From Bacteroidales bacterium UBA1800 (GTDB lineage: Bacteria; Bacteroidota; Bacteroidia; Bacteroidales; VadinHA17): a stretch of DNA of 47,845 bases. This document shows positions 26,510 through 36,200 of the stretch, piece after piece. The notes under the pieces are model-generated. The model was given only the letters and a program-made list of their open reading frames with translations, made no database searches and was not told where the DNA came from. The position numbers were made by a program, and so were the translations under genes. Where the stretch lies: NCBI GenBank assembly GCA_002319915.1, contig DCFQ01000105.1:7962-55806 (forward strand). Direction: 5' to 3'. Numbering within the stretch: position 1 is the first letter of the stretch; each line of letters starts with the position of its first letter.

Positions 26510-27648
26510 GCCTTTCCTGTGAAAGTCTTTATTGAGTCAATAATCCGGTCGACATCGTCGTCGCCAAGCTCAAAATAGAGCGGAAGCCGGACAAGCTGTT
26601 CCGTATACATGTCGCTGTTTGGCAATTCCCTTCCGTCGTGCCTTATCTGGTAGTACTGGCTCTTATGGAGGCTAAGGTAATGAAAAACTGCCTGGATGCC
26701 ATCATTTTTCAGATGGTCGATGAGACCTGTGCGCTGATCCAGGTCGCGGCATAAAAGGTAGAACATGTGTGCGTTGTTGGTCGCATAATCCGGAATATAA
26801 GGCACTTTGATACCACAATCGCGGCATACTCCGTTCAGCCTTTTGTAATATGACTCCCAGATATGTTTGCGTCTCGTCTGGATCATGTCCAGGTTTTCGA
26901 TCTGGGCAAAAAGATATGCGGCAATTATTTCGGATGGCAGGAAAGAGGATCCGATATCGACCCATCCGTACTTGTTGACCTCTCCCCGGAAGAACTCCGA
27001 CCTGTTGGTCCCCTTTTCCCAGATGATCTCGGCCCTTTTTACGAACCTGGTATCATTTATGGCCAGCATTCCCCCTTCGCCCGAATTTATATTCTTGGTC
27101 TCATGAAAGGAGAAAGAGGCGAGATGTCCGATCGAACCCAGCGCCCTGCCCTTATAGAAGGAATCGACAGACTGGGCTGCATCCTCGATCACAAGGATGC
27201 CGTACTTGTCGGCCAGGTTCATTATTGCATCCATGTCGCATGCTATCCCGGCATAATGGACCGGAACTATCGCCTTGGTCCTCGGGGTTATAAGCTGCTC
27301 AAGCTTGCTGATGTCCATATTGGGATTGAGTGTGCCGCTGTCGGCAAAAACGATGGTCGCCCCCTCCCTGACAAATGCCAGTGCGGTTGATACAAATGTA
27401 TAGGACGGAATTATCACTTCGTCGCCCGGCCTGATATCGGCAAGGATTGCACACATTTCAAGGGCGTCGGTGCAGGATGTGGTCAGGAGTGTCTTCCTGA
27501 AGCCGTACTTTTCCTCAAAGAATTTCTGGCATTTCCTGGTGAACATTCCATTGCCCGATATCTTTCCGGAATTGATTGCCTGGTACATGTAATGCATCTC
27601 CTTACCTGTCAGGTAAGGCTTGTTAAACGGTATCTTCAGCTTATCCAT
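26506..27648 (-). CDS. wecE: dTDP-4-amino-4,6-dideoxygalactose transaminase (WecE/RffA-like)
   Basis: The 380-residue aminotransferase of the DegT/DnrJ/EryC1/StrS family opens IPFNKPYLTGKEMHYMYQAI, the WecE form of the start. It carries DEVIIPSYTFVSTALAF, VIEDAAQSVDSFYKGRALGS and the PLP-binding SFHETKNINSGEGG with Lys185. WecE transfers an amino group to dTDP-4-keto-6-deoxy-D-glucose to give dTDP-Fuc4N. The close match in motifs and the WecD-like gene overlapping it by 13 bases support this specificity. The needed dTDP-glucose precursors require RmlA/RmlB, not seen here. Confidence 0.92.
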   Translation of the reverse strand: MDKLKIPFNKPYLTGKEMHYMYQAINSGKISGNGMFTRKCQKFFEEKYGFRKTLLTTSCTDALEMCAILADIRPGDEVIIPSYTFVSTALAFVREGATIVFADSGTLNPNMDISKLEQLITPRTKAIVPVHYAGIACDMDAIMNLADKYGILVIEDAAQSVDSFYKGRALGSIGHLASFSFHETKNINSGEGGMLAINDTRFVKRAEIIWEKGTNRSEFFRGEVNKYGWVDIGSSFLPSEIIAAYLFAQIENLDMIQTRRKHIWESYYKRLNGVCRDCGIKVPYIPDYATNNAHMFYLLCRDLDQRTGLIDHLKNDGIQAVFHYLSLHKSQYYQIRHDGRELPNSDMYTEQLVRLPLYFELGDDDVDRIIDSIKTFTGKA

Positions 27649-28370
27649 AAGTGGTAAACATTTATAACATCCTTCACGCCGAAACCGATGGCCTCATAGA
27701 ACCTGCACGCCTGGTGATTGTCCTTCTGAGTGGCGACTTCCGCTATCTTAATATTCCGGTCATGAAGATATAACAGGACCGAGTTCATGAGCTTTTTGCC
27801 AACGGATTTTCCTCTTGTATTTTCGTCAACGGCTATCAATCCTATCGTACCGGTGCCACCGGAGATCTTCAGGGTAACAAAACCTTTCTCTGCACCATCA
27901 TCATCGTGGTAGACAAGGACCAGGTCAGAGATCTCTTTCCTTACCGATTTTACGATCCATTCGGTATACATCCGTTCAAATTCGTTGTTCCTGAAATTCG
28001 GATCGAGCCTGAACCGTGAACTGACGCCGCTTTCAAGGGCAAGCCTTACAAGCTCCGGCGAAGGATCTTTACTTTCATAGGCAGAGATTGAACCGGGCTG
28101 TTCAAAATCAAGGGTTTCAGGTACGGTTTTAAAATATGTGACCTTTGAATCAACCAGCTTTCCGGATGAGGCTTCAATAGTTTCCGAAGAGATAGTGTCG
28201 CCTGGATCCACAAAGCAGTAAAGAAGTCTGGTGCCATTTCCCCTGAGCTCCTCCACAAGGTTGTCAAGGTCGCCCTTCCGCAGGCCATTCGGCCTTATGG
28301 AACAAACCCTATAACCGAAAAAACCCGAATCCCAATCCAAAAACCTGCAGCTTTCCATCATGTGGTCCAT
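27636..28370 (-). CDS. wecD: dTDP-fucosamine acetyltransferase-like GNAT enzyme (WecD/RffC-like)
   Basis: The 244-residue GNAT protein has an N-terminal segment CRFLDWDSGFFGYRVCSI, which matches the 'l.WDs.FFg' start of WecD. The C-terminal acetyl-CoA fold contains TIGLIAVDENTRGKSVGKKL (the R-G-x-G-K loop) and ACRFYEAIGFGVKDVINVYH. WecD N-acetylates dTDP-Fuc4N to dTDP-Fuc4NAc, the precursor of enterobacterial common antigen and many O-units. The overlap with wecE fits this. Another short acyl donor is possible because the locus carries its own acyl-activation genes. Confidence 0.85.
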   Translation of the reverse strand: MDHMMESCRFLDWDSGFFGYRVCSIRPNGLRKGDLDNLVEELRGNGTRLLYCFVDPGDTISSETIEASSGKLVDSKVTYFKTVPETLDFEQPGSISAYESKDPSPELVRLALESGVSSRFRLDPNFRNNEFERMYTEWIVKSVRKEISDLVLVYHDDDGAEKGFVTLKISGGTGTIGLIAVDENTRGKSVGKKLMNSVLLYLHDRNIKIAEVATQKDNHQACRFYEAIGFGVKDVINVYHLWIS

Positions 28371-29651
28371 CTATCCCAACATCAGCTTTTCAACCCTGCC
28401 GATCTGAACATCGGGATCACACAGCCTGAGGGCAAGGTCCCTGCAGTTCTCAATCATCCGGTCGTAGCCGTTTTCATCAATGGTCATCATGTTGAAGATC
28501 CCCTGGGCAAGGTCGTTGCTGTCCTTGAGCTTCGCGACATAACCGGTCTGTCCCGAAATTACAAGATCAAGCGCCACGCCCATTTCGAAACAGACAACGG
28601 GGGTACCGCACATGATCGACTGGTTTATCATCGAAGGACCGGAGTCTTCAACCGACGGGCAAAGGAAAACATCGGCAGCCTGGTAAGCTGAAGCAATACC
28701 ATATGTATTGTCGACAAAGCCAAGATAGTGGTGATCGAAAGGCAGCGAGTCCTTGATCTCTTTTATTTCACGTCCCGCAATGAGGAGAAGGATCTTATCC
28801 TTCACACTGCTTCCCGAAAGCTTTTCGGACAATATCCTCAGGCTTTCGATGAGATACGACATCCCCTTACGCTTCTGTGACAAATATACCGATCCAAAGA
28901 ATATCACTTTCCGGTCATTCCCGATCGACAGCTTCATTCTTGCTTCCGCTTTTGGCACAGGCTTGAATACCTCCTTATCCACAGGAAGAAGGATTTTGTG
29001 GATTATCTTGCTGCTGAACAAACTGCTCAATCTGACCTGGCGATACTGCCATTCGGAAGCCGAAATGATCTGGATCGGGGTCCTGTCGAAATATTTCTTT
29101 TTGACTTCCAGGTTCCTGTGGCTCAAATCATCAGGATCATCGGAAGAGAGCCCGGGGCACCTGCCGCACGAATTCCTGTAGCCTTGACAATTCCACGCAT
29201 AATGACATCCGCCGGTGAAAGCTGCCATATCGTACAGCAACCAGTAGATCCTGGCATTTGTCTTTTTGTACAGTTCGTAGATATTCCTTGAATTAATGAA
29301 GTCCTTCGCAAACAGAATAAATATCACATCCGGCTTGAACCGGGCCATCTTCAGCAATTTCCGCGTGCTGTAAAACATCTTCTTCTCACTCAGTCCGTGG
29401 AAATGGTAATCCGGATTTGTCTGAAGGTTGTTGGCAAACTGTACATTGTTCCTGAACCGTGTCACCTTTTTCTTCCAGTTCAGGGCCAGGGCAGTCTCAA
29501 GGCTCTTAATACCTGCAGGATAACCCTCCTGGTAACTATTTGTAAGCAGCCGGACGTTGTGGCCCATCTTGATCAGTCCCCTGAAAAAGTCATAGCTGAC
29601 TATACCGGATGTCTGCAACGGATTGTTACTGTTGATTATCAGAATGTTCAT
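28371..29651 (-). CDS. Glycosyltransferase family 4
   Basis: The 426-residue GT-B enzyme begins MNILIINSNNPLQTSGIVSY. It carries a cysteine-containing middle (GGCHYAWNCQGYRNSCGRCP) of the type seen in some WcaC-like capsule transferases. The donor half has VIFFGSVYLSQKRKGMSYLI and VEDSGPSMINQSIMCGTPVV. In that element the second Glu of E(X7)E is Asn, which is common to this subgroup. It lies next to wecD, and may transfer the Fuc4NAc it helps to make, but that is only proximity. It starts four bases after the wzx stop. Confidence 0.92.
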   Translation of the reverse strand: MNILIINSNNPLQTSGIVSYDFFRGLIKMGHNVRLLTNSYQEGYPAGIKSLETALALNWKKKVTRFRNNVQFANNLQTNPDYHFHGLSEKKMFYSTRKLLKMARFKPDVIFILFAKDFINSRNIYELYKKTNARIYWLLYDMAAFTGGCHYAWNCQGYRNSCGRCPGLSSDDPDDLSHRNLEVKKKYFDRTPIQIISASEWQYRQVRLSSLFSSKIIHKILLPVDKEVFKPVPKAEARMKLSIGNDRKVIFFGSVYLSQKRKGMSYLIESLRILSEKLSGSSVKDKILLLIAGREIKEIKDSLPFDHHYLGFVDNTYGIASAYQAADVFLCPSVEDSGPSMINQSIMCGTPVVCFEMGVALDLVISGQTGYVAKLKDSNDLAQGIFNMMTIDENGYDRMIENCRDLALRLCDPDVQIGRVEKLMLG

Positions 29652-29654
29652 GTT

Positions 29655-31043
29655 CTATTTATTCCAGATTCCCTGTGCTTTGTTATTAATTAGTTTGAAA
29701 TACTGAATCGGGGACCAGACCGAACTTATCGCTGACAATATGCAAGTGGAAAGGATGACTCCGTGAATGCCGATTTTCTTCCCCAGGAAAATCGATAATG
29801 GTATATTCAATATTGCCGCAAACAACCCGCTGTACAGCTGGAGCTTGATCTTCCCCACACCATTCAGGAACTGTGAAAATATTGCGCACCATCCGTTAAT
29901 TATAACGTATAAAGCCATGATAATTGAAATCCCCAAAGGAACTATTATTTCCTTGCCAACCCAAACTTTGTAAATAAAGTTTGAAAAAATAAGCATAATC
30001 ACTGTCCCGGCTGTGATCACCACCCAAAGAAGCACAAGGCTCTTCATGGTAACCTTTATCCATTGGATATCTTTCTTGACCCATGCTTCCGTGAAGGCGC
30101 TCCAGAACGGCAGCAGGATGATACTTTGTGCCATAAGCACAATCGAGAAGTATTTGTACGCTATGTTGTATGGAGTTACATTTTCAGGTCCGAAGAGCTG
30201 TGCGATGATGATATTGCTGGTCTGATATATGGCTATGGATGCTATCTGGATAATGAAGAACTTCAGGCCGAGGGTCATCAGCTGACGGGCATAAACAAAC
30301 TTGACGAATTTAAATGATGGTGCAAATTTCTTATACTCACGATTGTAGAACCAAAGGCTGGATATCAGGAGAACAAGCACCGGCGCAAAGCCCAGGGCGG
30401 TCCCAAGATAGACCAGGTTGCCTTTTGCGGTCTTTGTCAGGATGTAAATGGTTATCAGCGAAAAAAGAGTTCCAAGGAGGTTGAATATTGAAGCTTTGGC
30501 GGGTTCCTGGTTGGCTGTAAGCACTGTTGTAAGCAGCTGCAGGATGAACTGCATGCAGAAAAAGACAAATACTATCAGGGCAAGGAGACTAAGCTCCCCT
30601 GCCATCTCCCTGGGAGCATTCAGGATAACCGCCCAGTTCAGTAACGGATTGATGCACGCGAACAGGACAAGCACGACTAATATTATAATACCCAGTATCG
30701 CGTATGTCGTGCTTACATAGATACGGGCAAGCTCATTCTGTCCGTGGGCAATTGCTTCAGCAAGGTTGTTGCGCAGGCCGTTCCCGAACCCGATATCAAA
30801 AAAGCCAAACCATGCAATGATCGAGCTCAGGGTAAGCCAGATGCCGTACTGGGTAGCATTCACATAATGAAGGGTAAGCGGAACCAGCACCAGGCTGGCG
30901 GCTATGCTGAGCCCCTTGATTATAAATGAGAATAATATGTTTTGCCTGGCTTTTACACTTCTTTCATGACCGTTTAAAAAGGTTTTTATCAATAACGATA
31001 TAGAAGAAGGATGGAGAATTCTGACTGAATCGATGAAATTCAT
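29655..31043 (-). CDS. wzx: Polysaccharide repeat-unit flippase (Wzx-like, MOP/MATE exporter superfamily)
   Basis: The 462-residue protein has twelve or more hydrophobic helices. The region from about residue 35, RQNILFSFIIKGLSIAASLV, is the usual family start, and NATQYGIWLTLSSIIAWFGF with FDIGFGNGLRNNLAEAIAHG are characteristic. The first 30 residues are an extra soluble extension, so the true start could be slightly further in, but no later methionine fits well. It moves the lipid-linked repeat unit across the inner membrane before Wzy acts. It is the first gene of the 17-gene minus-strand operon. Confidence 0.93.
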   Translation of the reverse strand: MNFIDSVRILHPSSISLLIKTFLNGHERSVKARQNILFSFIIKGLSIAASLVLVPLTLHYVNATQYGIWLTLSSIIAWFGFFDIGFGNGLRNNLAEAIAHGQNELARIYVSTTYAILGIIILVVLVLFACINPLLNWAVILNAPREMAGELSLLALIVFVFFCMQFILQLLTTVLTANQEPAKASIFNLLGTLFSLITIYILTKTAKGNLVYLGTALGFAPVLVLLISSLWFYNREYKKFAPSFKFVKFVYARQLMTLGLKFFIIQIASIAIYQTSNIIIAQLFGPENVTPYNIAYKYFSIVLMAQSIILLPFWSAFTEAWVKKDIQWIKVTMKSLVLLWVVITAGTVIMLIFSNFIYKVWVGKEIIVPLGISIIMALYVIINGWCAIFSQFLNGVGKIKLQLYSGLFAAILNIPLSIFLGKKIGIHGVILSTCILSAISSVWSPIQYFKLINNKAQGIWNK

Positions 31044-31401
31044 AAATATTTCCTGGAGAGATAATTAGCCTGATTATTCAGTTTGCAGGTTCACAAAAAG
31101 TCTTAGGGGGTACTTAAAGCTTCGCCCCGTCAGTCACACTGACCTGACCATTGAGATGGTACTGCAATTCCTGATTCTATTGGCTTTTTAACGCGCCAAA
31201 AAGAATTAAAGTATGTTAAAATTAATTTATGAGAAAATAATTCCTCCAGTAAAAAAAATCGGACATATTCCGGCCGCAACCGCCTGAAACGCCATGACAA
31301 ATATAAATCAGGCAGCAATTTGAAAGATACCCGGGAAAAAACAATAAATTGACCACCGAAAAAGTTAAATTTATAAGGCTTCCGCATTCTTGGTCCTGGT
31401 T
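31044..31401. other. Divergent intergenic region between the wzx operon and the beta-helix genes
   Basis: These 358 bases hold no convincing gene. A perfect small palindrome GTCAGT-CAC-ACTGAC lies at 31129-31143. AT-rich stretches occur at 31200-31260. A TAAATTTA at 31366-31373, 29 bases before the ATG at 31402, is close to the Bacteroidota -7 box TAnnTTTG and has TTG 17 bases upstream; it is a weak candidate for the plus-strand gene. No NusG-like (UpxY) antiterminator gene is present here. Confidence 0.6.
31298..31325 (-). promoter_or_regulatory. Candidate promoter of the wzx-led operon
   Basis: On the minus strand TATATTTG (31305-31298) matches the Bacteroidota -7 consensus TAnnTTTG exactly. 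The -33 position offers TTTC (31325-31322) with a 16-base spacer, one base off TTTG. It would leave a leader of about 250 bases before the wzx ATG, long enough for regulation at RNA level. Not proven. Confidence 0.35.
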
Positions 31402-33051
31402 ATGAAAAACTTCCTGCTTATAGTCTTATCGGCTTTTTGCATTTCCCTGAACGGGAATACCTATTATATAGACCCGTCAGGCAATGATATGTCAGGTGAC
31501 GGATCGAAGAGCAATCCATGGAATTCACTGAGCTTCGCGTGCGGGAAGGTAACCGGTCCCGGCGATATTATCCATGTGAACCGCGGCGTCTACACCGAAA
31601 GCTCGGTTTGCAGGCTGGCGGAGGGGGTGAGCATTGAGGGTGATGGTAAAAGCTCGGTGATCAGGTCGCATTACCAGGACCCGGAGGTGTATGGTGAATT
31701 CCTGGTGCTTCTGTCCGGATCCCTGACCGACGGGAACCAGTCCATAAGCAAAATCAGGATCGATGGCGACAACCTTACCGGGTACCGGGCTATCCTTGTG
31801 TACAACAGGAACAATGTAAGCATTCATGATTGTGAAATAGTGGATTTCCTATATAGCGGGATATATTATGCCCATGGGTATACTACAGGCAACACTTTGT
31901 ATAACAACACAATAAGCAATTGCGGCGGATGCATTCCGGCCAGGAGCAGCGGGCATCATTATAATGTAACGGTGAACCAGGTTGAAAAAATGCTCATATA
32001 TAACAACGTCATCACTCAGAACCAGAGGCCCATTGGCTCAAATGGCGGCTGTATCGGCGGTACCGGGGGCCTCCGCGACAGCAGGATCTATAACAATACC
32101 GTGACCGCGCAACTGGCCAACGAGGTAAACTGGACATTTGCGTTTGAATTCTGGAACGTTCAGGGACTGGAGATGTCAGGGAATACCATCACAGGGACCA
32201 TCGATTTCGGTAAGGAGTGTTCAAAGGGAAACTATGACTACACCCTCTACTTTCACCACAACACGGTCGGCTGGGATGAGGTTCAGGATGCAGTCACGGT
32301 AGTCGGGCTTGAACTGGAAAGGGTTTCAGAATCAGTCATAATCAGCGGCAACCTCTTCAAAGGGTTGGCTTACCCTGTCTACTTCTGCCAGTACGACGAT
32401 ACAACCTCATATACCCGTGACATATATATATATGACAATATTATCACGAATACCGGGAGGGTGAGCTCCCGTTATTCCTTCGGAATCTATTTTGAGACGA
32501 CCGCTCCTCCTGCGCATGTCACAAATGTCAACATCTGGAACAACACCATAATTTCTTCGGGCAGATGGCCGGCCACCGATGGAATTCACCTGCCTTTGGG
32601 CCGGTATACGAACCGCATAAGCGTTTTAAACAATATTATCGTCGGTTTCAGGGCTTCACCTGTCCGGCTGAGGCTTCAGTCGCCGAAGGGCACCATTGAC
32701 ACCCTGACGATTGCGAACAACCTGTTCTTTGACAATGGCAACGGCAATGAAGTCAGGGTCGATAAAGTGAAACCGGTCAGCCTTATATTTGAAAACAATA
32801 TCCTGGACCGGGACCCCGGTTTTGTATCGAGATCGGATTTTCACCTGCGGAAGGATTCTCCTGCAGCCGGTACAGGCAGGCACATACCCTCATTGCCTGA
32901 GGACAGGGAGAATAAGCCATTCACCACCCCCCCCAACATGGGAGCATATTCTGAGACCATCACTGTCGCCCCTGCAGCTGAAATTCCCTCAGATGCCCAT
33001 TATACATTTAAGCTGGCATCTTACCTCTTCCTGTTTTTCCTCCGGCTCTGA
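31402..33051 (+). CDS. Secreted right-handed parallel beta-helix protein
   Basis: I chose the ATG at 31402 because it opens a clear signal peptide, MKNFLLIVLSAFCISLNG; an upstream TTG at 31390 is less likely. The mature 549-residue protein starts TYYIDPSGNDMSGDGSKSNP, the DUF1565-type opening of pectate-lyase-like helices. Many PbH1-type turns follow (VSIHDCEIVDFLYSGIYYA, ISGNLFKGLAYPVYF, ISVLNNIIVGF). No calcium-aspartate cluster like that of the neighbouring gene is evident. It ends GAYSET..., then a short hydrophobic tail YTFKLASYLFLFFLRL rather than a T9SS domain. It may bind or cleave a polysaccharide outside the cell, possibly the product of this locus. Confidence 0.85.
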   Translation: MKNFLLIVLSAFCISLNGNTYYIDPSGNDMSGDGSKSNPWNSLSFACGKVTGPGDIIHVNRGVYTESSVCRLAEGVSIEGDGKSSVIRSHYQDPEVYGEFLVLLSGSLTDGNQSISKIRIDGDNLTGYRAILVYNRNNVSIHDCEIVDFLYSGIYYAHGYTTGNTLYNNTISNCGGCIPARSSGHHYNVTVNQVEKMLIYNNVITQNQRPIGSNGGCIGGTGGLRDSRIYNNTVTAQLANEVNWTFAFEFWNVQGLEMSGNTITGTIDFGKECSKGNYDYTLYFHHNTVGWDEVQDAVTVVGLELERVSESVIISGNLFKGLAYPVYFCQYDDTTSYTRDIYIYDNIITNTGRVSSRYSFGIYFETTAPPAHVTNVNIWNNTIISSGRWPATDGIHLPLGRYTNRISVLNNIIVGFRASPVRLRLQSPKGTIDTLTIANNLFFDNGNGNEVRVDKVKPVSLIFENNILDRDPGFVSRSDFHLRKDSPAAGTGRHIPSLPEDRENKPFTTPPNMGAYSETITVAPAAEIPSDAHYTFKLASYLFLFFLRL

Positions 33052-33226
33052 GCTTTTTTTCCCTCGAAAATTACCGGAATAACACAAGGCGATAAAATAA
33101 TTGGATGACGTTGGCGTTATAAATTTCGATGTTTGTCAATTTTTCATTGCTGTTTATCAACTAGTGATTGTTGAAAAATCACGGTAAGTATTTGCTCAAA
33201 TCCTGCAGGTATTTATCAGGTAATTA

Positions 33227-33255
33227 TTTATTTTAATAAAAATTAGTTAAGTTTG
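33227..33255 (+). promoter_or_regulatory. Candidate promoter of the PL9-like gene
   Basis: TAAGTTTG (33248-33255) fits TAnnTTTG exactly and stands 37 bases before the chosen GTG start. TTTA (33227-33230) with a 17-base spacer approximates the -33 TTTG. A six-pair hairpin GTGATT/AATCAC (33164-33182) lies further upstream. Confidence 0.45.
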
Positions 33256-33292
33256 CAGGCGTCAAATCTTACTAAGTTAACCTAAGCTGTTG

Positions 33293-36200
33293 GTGAAAAA
33301 AACTTTACTTCTTTTCTTCTTATCGTTAACTTTGACCCTCTCGGGAACCACCTATTATGTGGCAACCGACGGGAATGATTCCAATCAGGGTACTATAGAC
33401 CGTCCATTTGCCACCTGGCATAAACTCTCGTCCGTCATGAAGGCCGGAGATATTGCGTACATCAGGGGAGGTGTTTACCGTACGGACCTGCCCTCCTACA
33501 CATCAGATTTCTGTTATTTTGGGGGTCTCAACGGGACTGCAGATAACCCCATCAGGATCTTTGCCTACCCGGGTGAAAAACCGGTACTGAACCTTGATAA
33601 TGTAACTGTCACCTCCTCTTATACCTGGGGGCTGACACTGAATACCTGCAGTTACGTATGGCTCAAGGGACTCAGGGTGACCGGTCTGGCACAGCAGCCC
33701 GGCAATTTCAATTTTGGCATAGCCCTCATCAACTCAAGCAATAACACCGTTGAAAACTGTGAGGTTGATCATATCGGAGGGGTCGGCCTTTCATTAGGCG
33801 ACAACTGCTCATACAACCTCATAAAGAATTGCGATTCACATCATAATGCTGATCCCCTTTCGTCGAGCGATCCCTATGGAGCCGCCGACGGATTTACCCA
33901 GACAGGGAACAACCAGTCGCACGATAATATATTCTCCGGGTGCAGATCGTACTGGAACTCGGATGACGGCTGGGATACATACGGGAACAACGGATTTATA
34001 ACATACGAGAACTGCTGGGCATTCTGGAACGGATTTGTCCCAGGTACATTCACCCCGGCAGGTGACGGCTGTGGATTCAAGCTGGGTCCACCCACGTATG
34101 ACCTCTCTTCCACCCTCCTCAGGACTGTCCAGAATTGCATCGCGTTTCAGAACAGGACCTGGGGTTTCATCGACAATAACGGTAAATGCATTGTTGAGCT
34201 ATTCAATAACACCGCATACCAGAACGGCTATCTGGGAACTGATGTGGGAACGGGCGGTTTTCATTTTGATCAGACCGGAATCGCTTACAGGCTGATGAAC
34301 AATGTTTCATATGACAATGTACAGCAAAATGCCATAATCGGATCTACGACTGATGAAAGCAATAATACCTGGGATGGTAAAGTATCCCTGTCTGCACAGG
34401 ATTTCCTTACCCTCGACGCTACGGGGGTTGACGGATCAAGGCAATCCGACGGAAGCCTTCCTGTCCTTGATTTCCTTCATCTTTCCTCAGGCTCCGACCT
34501 GGTCGACGCCGGGGTGAATGTAGGAATTCCCTACAGCGGGGATGCTCCTGATCTCGGTGCCTATGAGACCGGATCGAATACGGTAGTCCCTGTGCCAGTC
34601 TATGTCAGTTCAGTTGTTCAGAATGCCTCTCCTTCAGTGATTGAGATATCCTATAACCTGAGCCTGGCGAACATTGTACCATCAACCGGCGCTTTCAGCG
34701 CGGCTGTTAACTCCTCCTCAAGGGGGATCACCAAAATCACAGTCGCGGGAAGCAAAGTTTCCCTCACATTGTCCTCTCCGGTGCTTTACGGGGATGCCGT
34801 GACGATTTCCTACACCCCGCCTTCAACAAACCCCATCCAGACGGCTTCGGGCGGAGCGGCTGAATCATTCTCATCACAGCGTGTTACGAATAATGTGGCC
34901 CAGATCCCGGTTCCGGCATATGTCAGCTCGGTGATCCAAAACTCCACCCCGTCAAGGCTTGACATAACTTTCAGCCTTGCCCTGACAAGCAGTGTGCCCT
35001 CCGCCGGTGCATTTGCGGTTACAGTGAACTCGGCTTCGAGAGCCGTGAATTCCGTGGCAATATCAGGATCAGTGGTAACTCTCACCCTTGCCAGCGCCGT
35101 GGCTTACGGCAACACTGTCACGGTTGCATATACCAGGCCGTCGTCAAGCCCGCTTCAGACCTCCCTCGGAGGACAGGTCGCCTCATTCAGCGCCCAGAAG
35201 GTTACCAATAATGTCGGCCCGGTCGCACCAACACTGACCAGCGCAAAAATTGAAAATGCTGCCCCGGCAAAGCTGGTGCTTACCTATAACCTTAGCCTGA
35301 CATCAAGTACCCCTGCCTCATCATCATTCTCAGTCACCGTCAATTCGACTTCGAGAGCAGTTACGGCGGTGGCAGTGTCAGGAACTACGGTCACACTTAC
35401 CCTTGCGAGCGCTGTGGCAAACGGAAATACGGTTAAGGTTTCGTATACGAAGCCGGCAACCAATCCGATCCTGACAACAGCCGGCGGGCAAGCCGCTTCC
35501 TTCACGGGACAGGCTGTCACAAATAATGTCCTGGTGGCAAATAATGCACCCGTCGTGGTGGTCAATTATAAATCTGAAGCATATTCAGGATTCGTGGAGG
35601 AGATTAACGCATCAGGCAGTCATGATTCGAACAATGATAAGCTGACATACAGTTGGGTAGTCCCGGCAAATATCTCGGTTTCATCGACTTCCGGGGCAGT
35701 CATCGAGTACCTCACGCCGGTGACTGATGCCAAGCGTACAGTCCAGTTTATTTTAAAGGTCAGCGACGGGAAAACCATTGAATCGAAATCGATACCAGTC
35801 GATATACTTCCGTACGAACCGAACCTGGATGTAGCTGAGATTGCTGATATCCAGGCCAGCGGATTCATTGGAACAAATTACCCCGGGAACATAATCGACG
35901 GTGATATCGGGACCATGTGGTCGGTGGATGGCGATGACCAATGGCTTGTTCTTACCCTGAAGGCACCTTTCAGTGTTCAGCATGTCAAGCTGGCTTTCCA
36001 GCCCGGACAAAAGAAAGAGTCAAATTTCGACATCCTCGGCTCGGAAGATATGGTCAACTGGGAACCCATCCTGACCAAAACAAACTCCTGCGCTTTCTCC
36101 GGTGACCTTCAGGTGTTTGATTTCCCGGCGTCAAAAGCAGCACAGGAATTCCGGTATATCAAGCTTGTCGGTCACGGCAATTCGACGGATACCTGGAATT

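Noticed and set aside
31129..31143. GTCAGT-CAC-ACTGAC palindrome as an attachment site or operator
   Set aside because: It is short, stands alone, and no integrase or repeat partner is seen.
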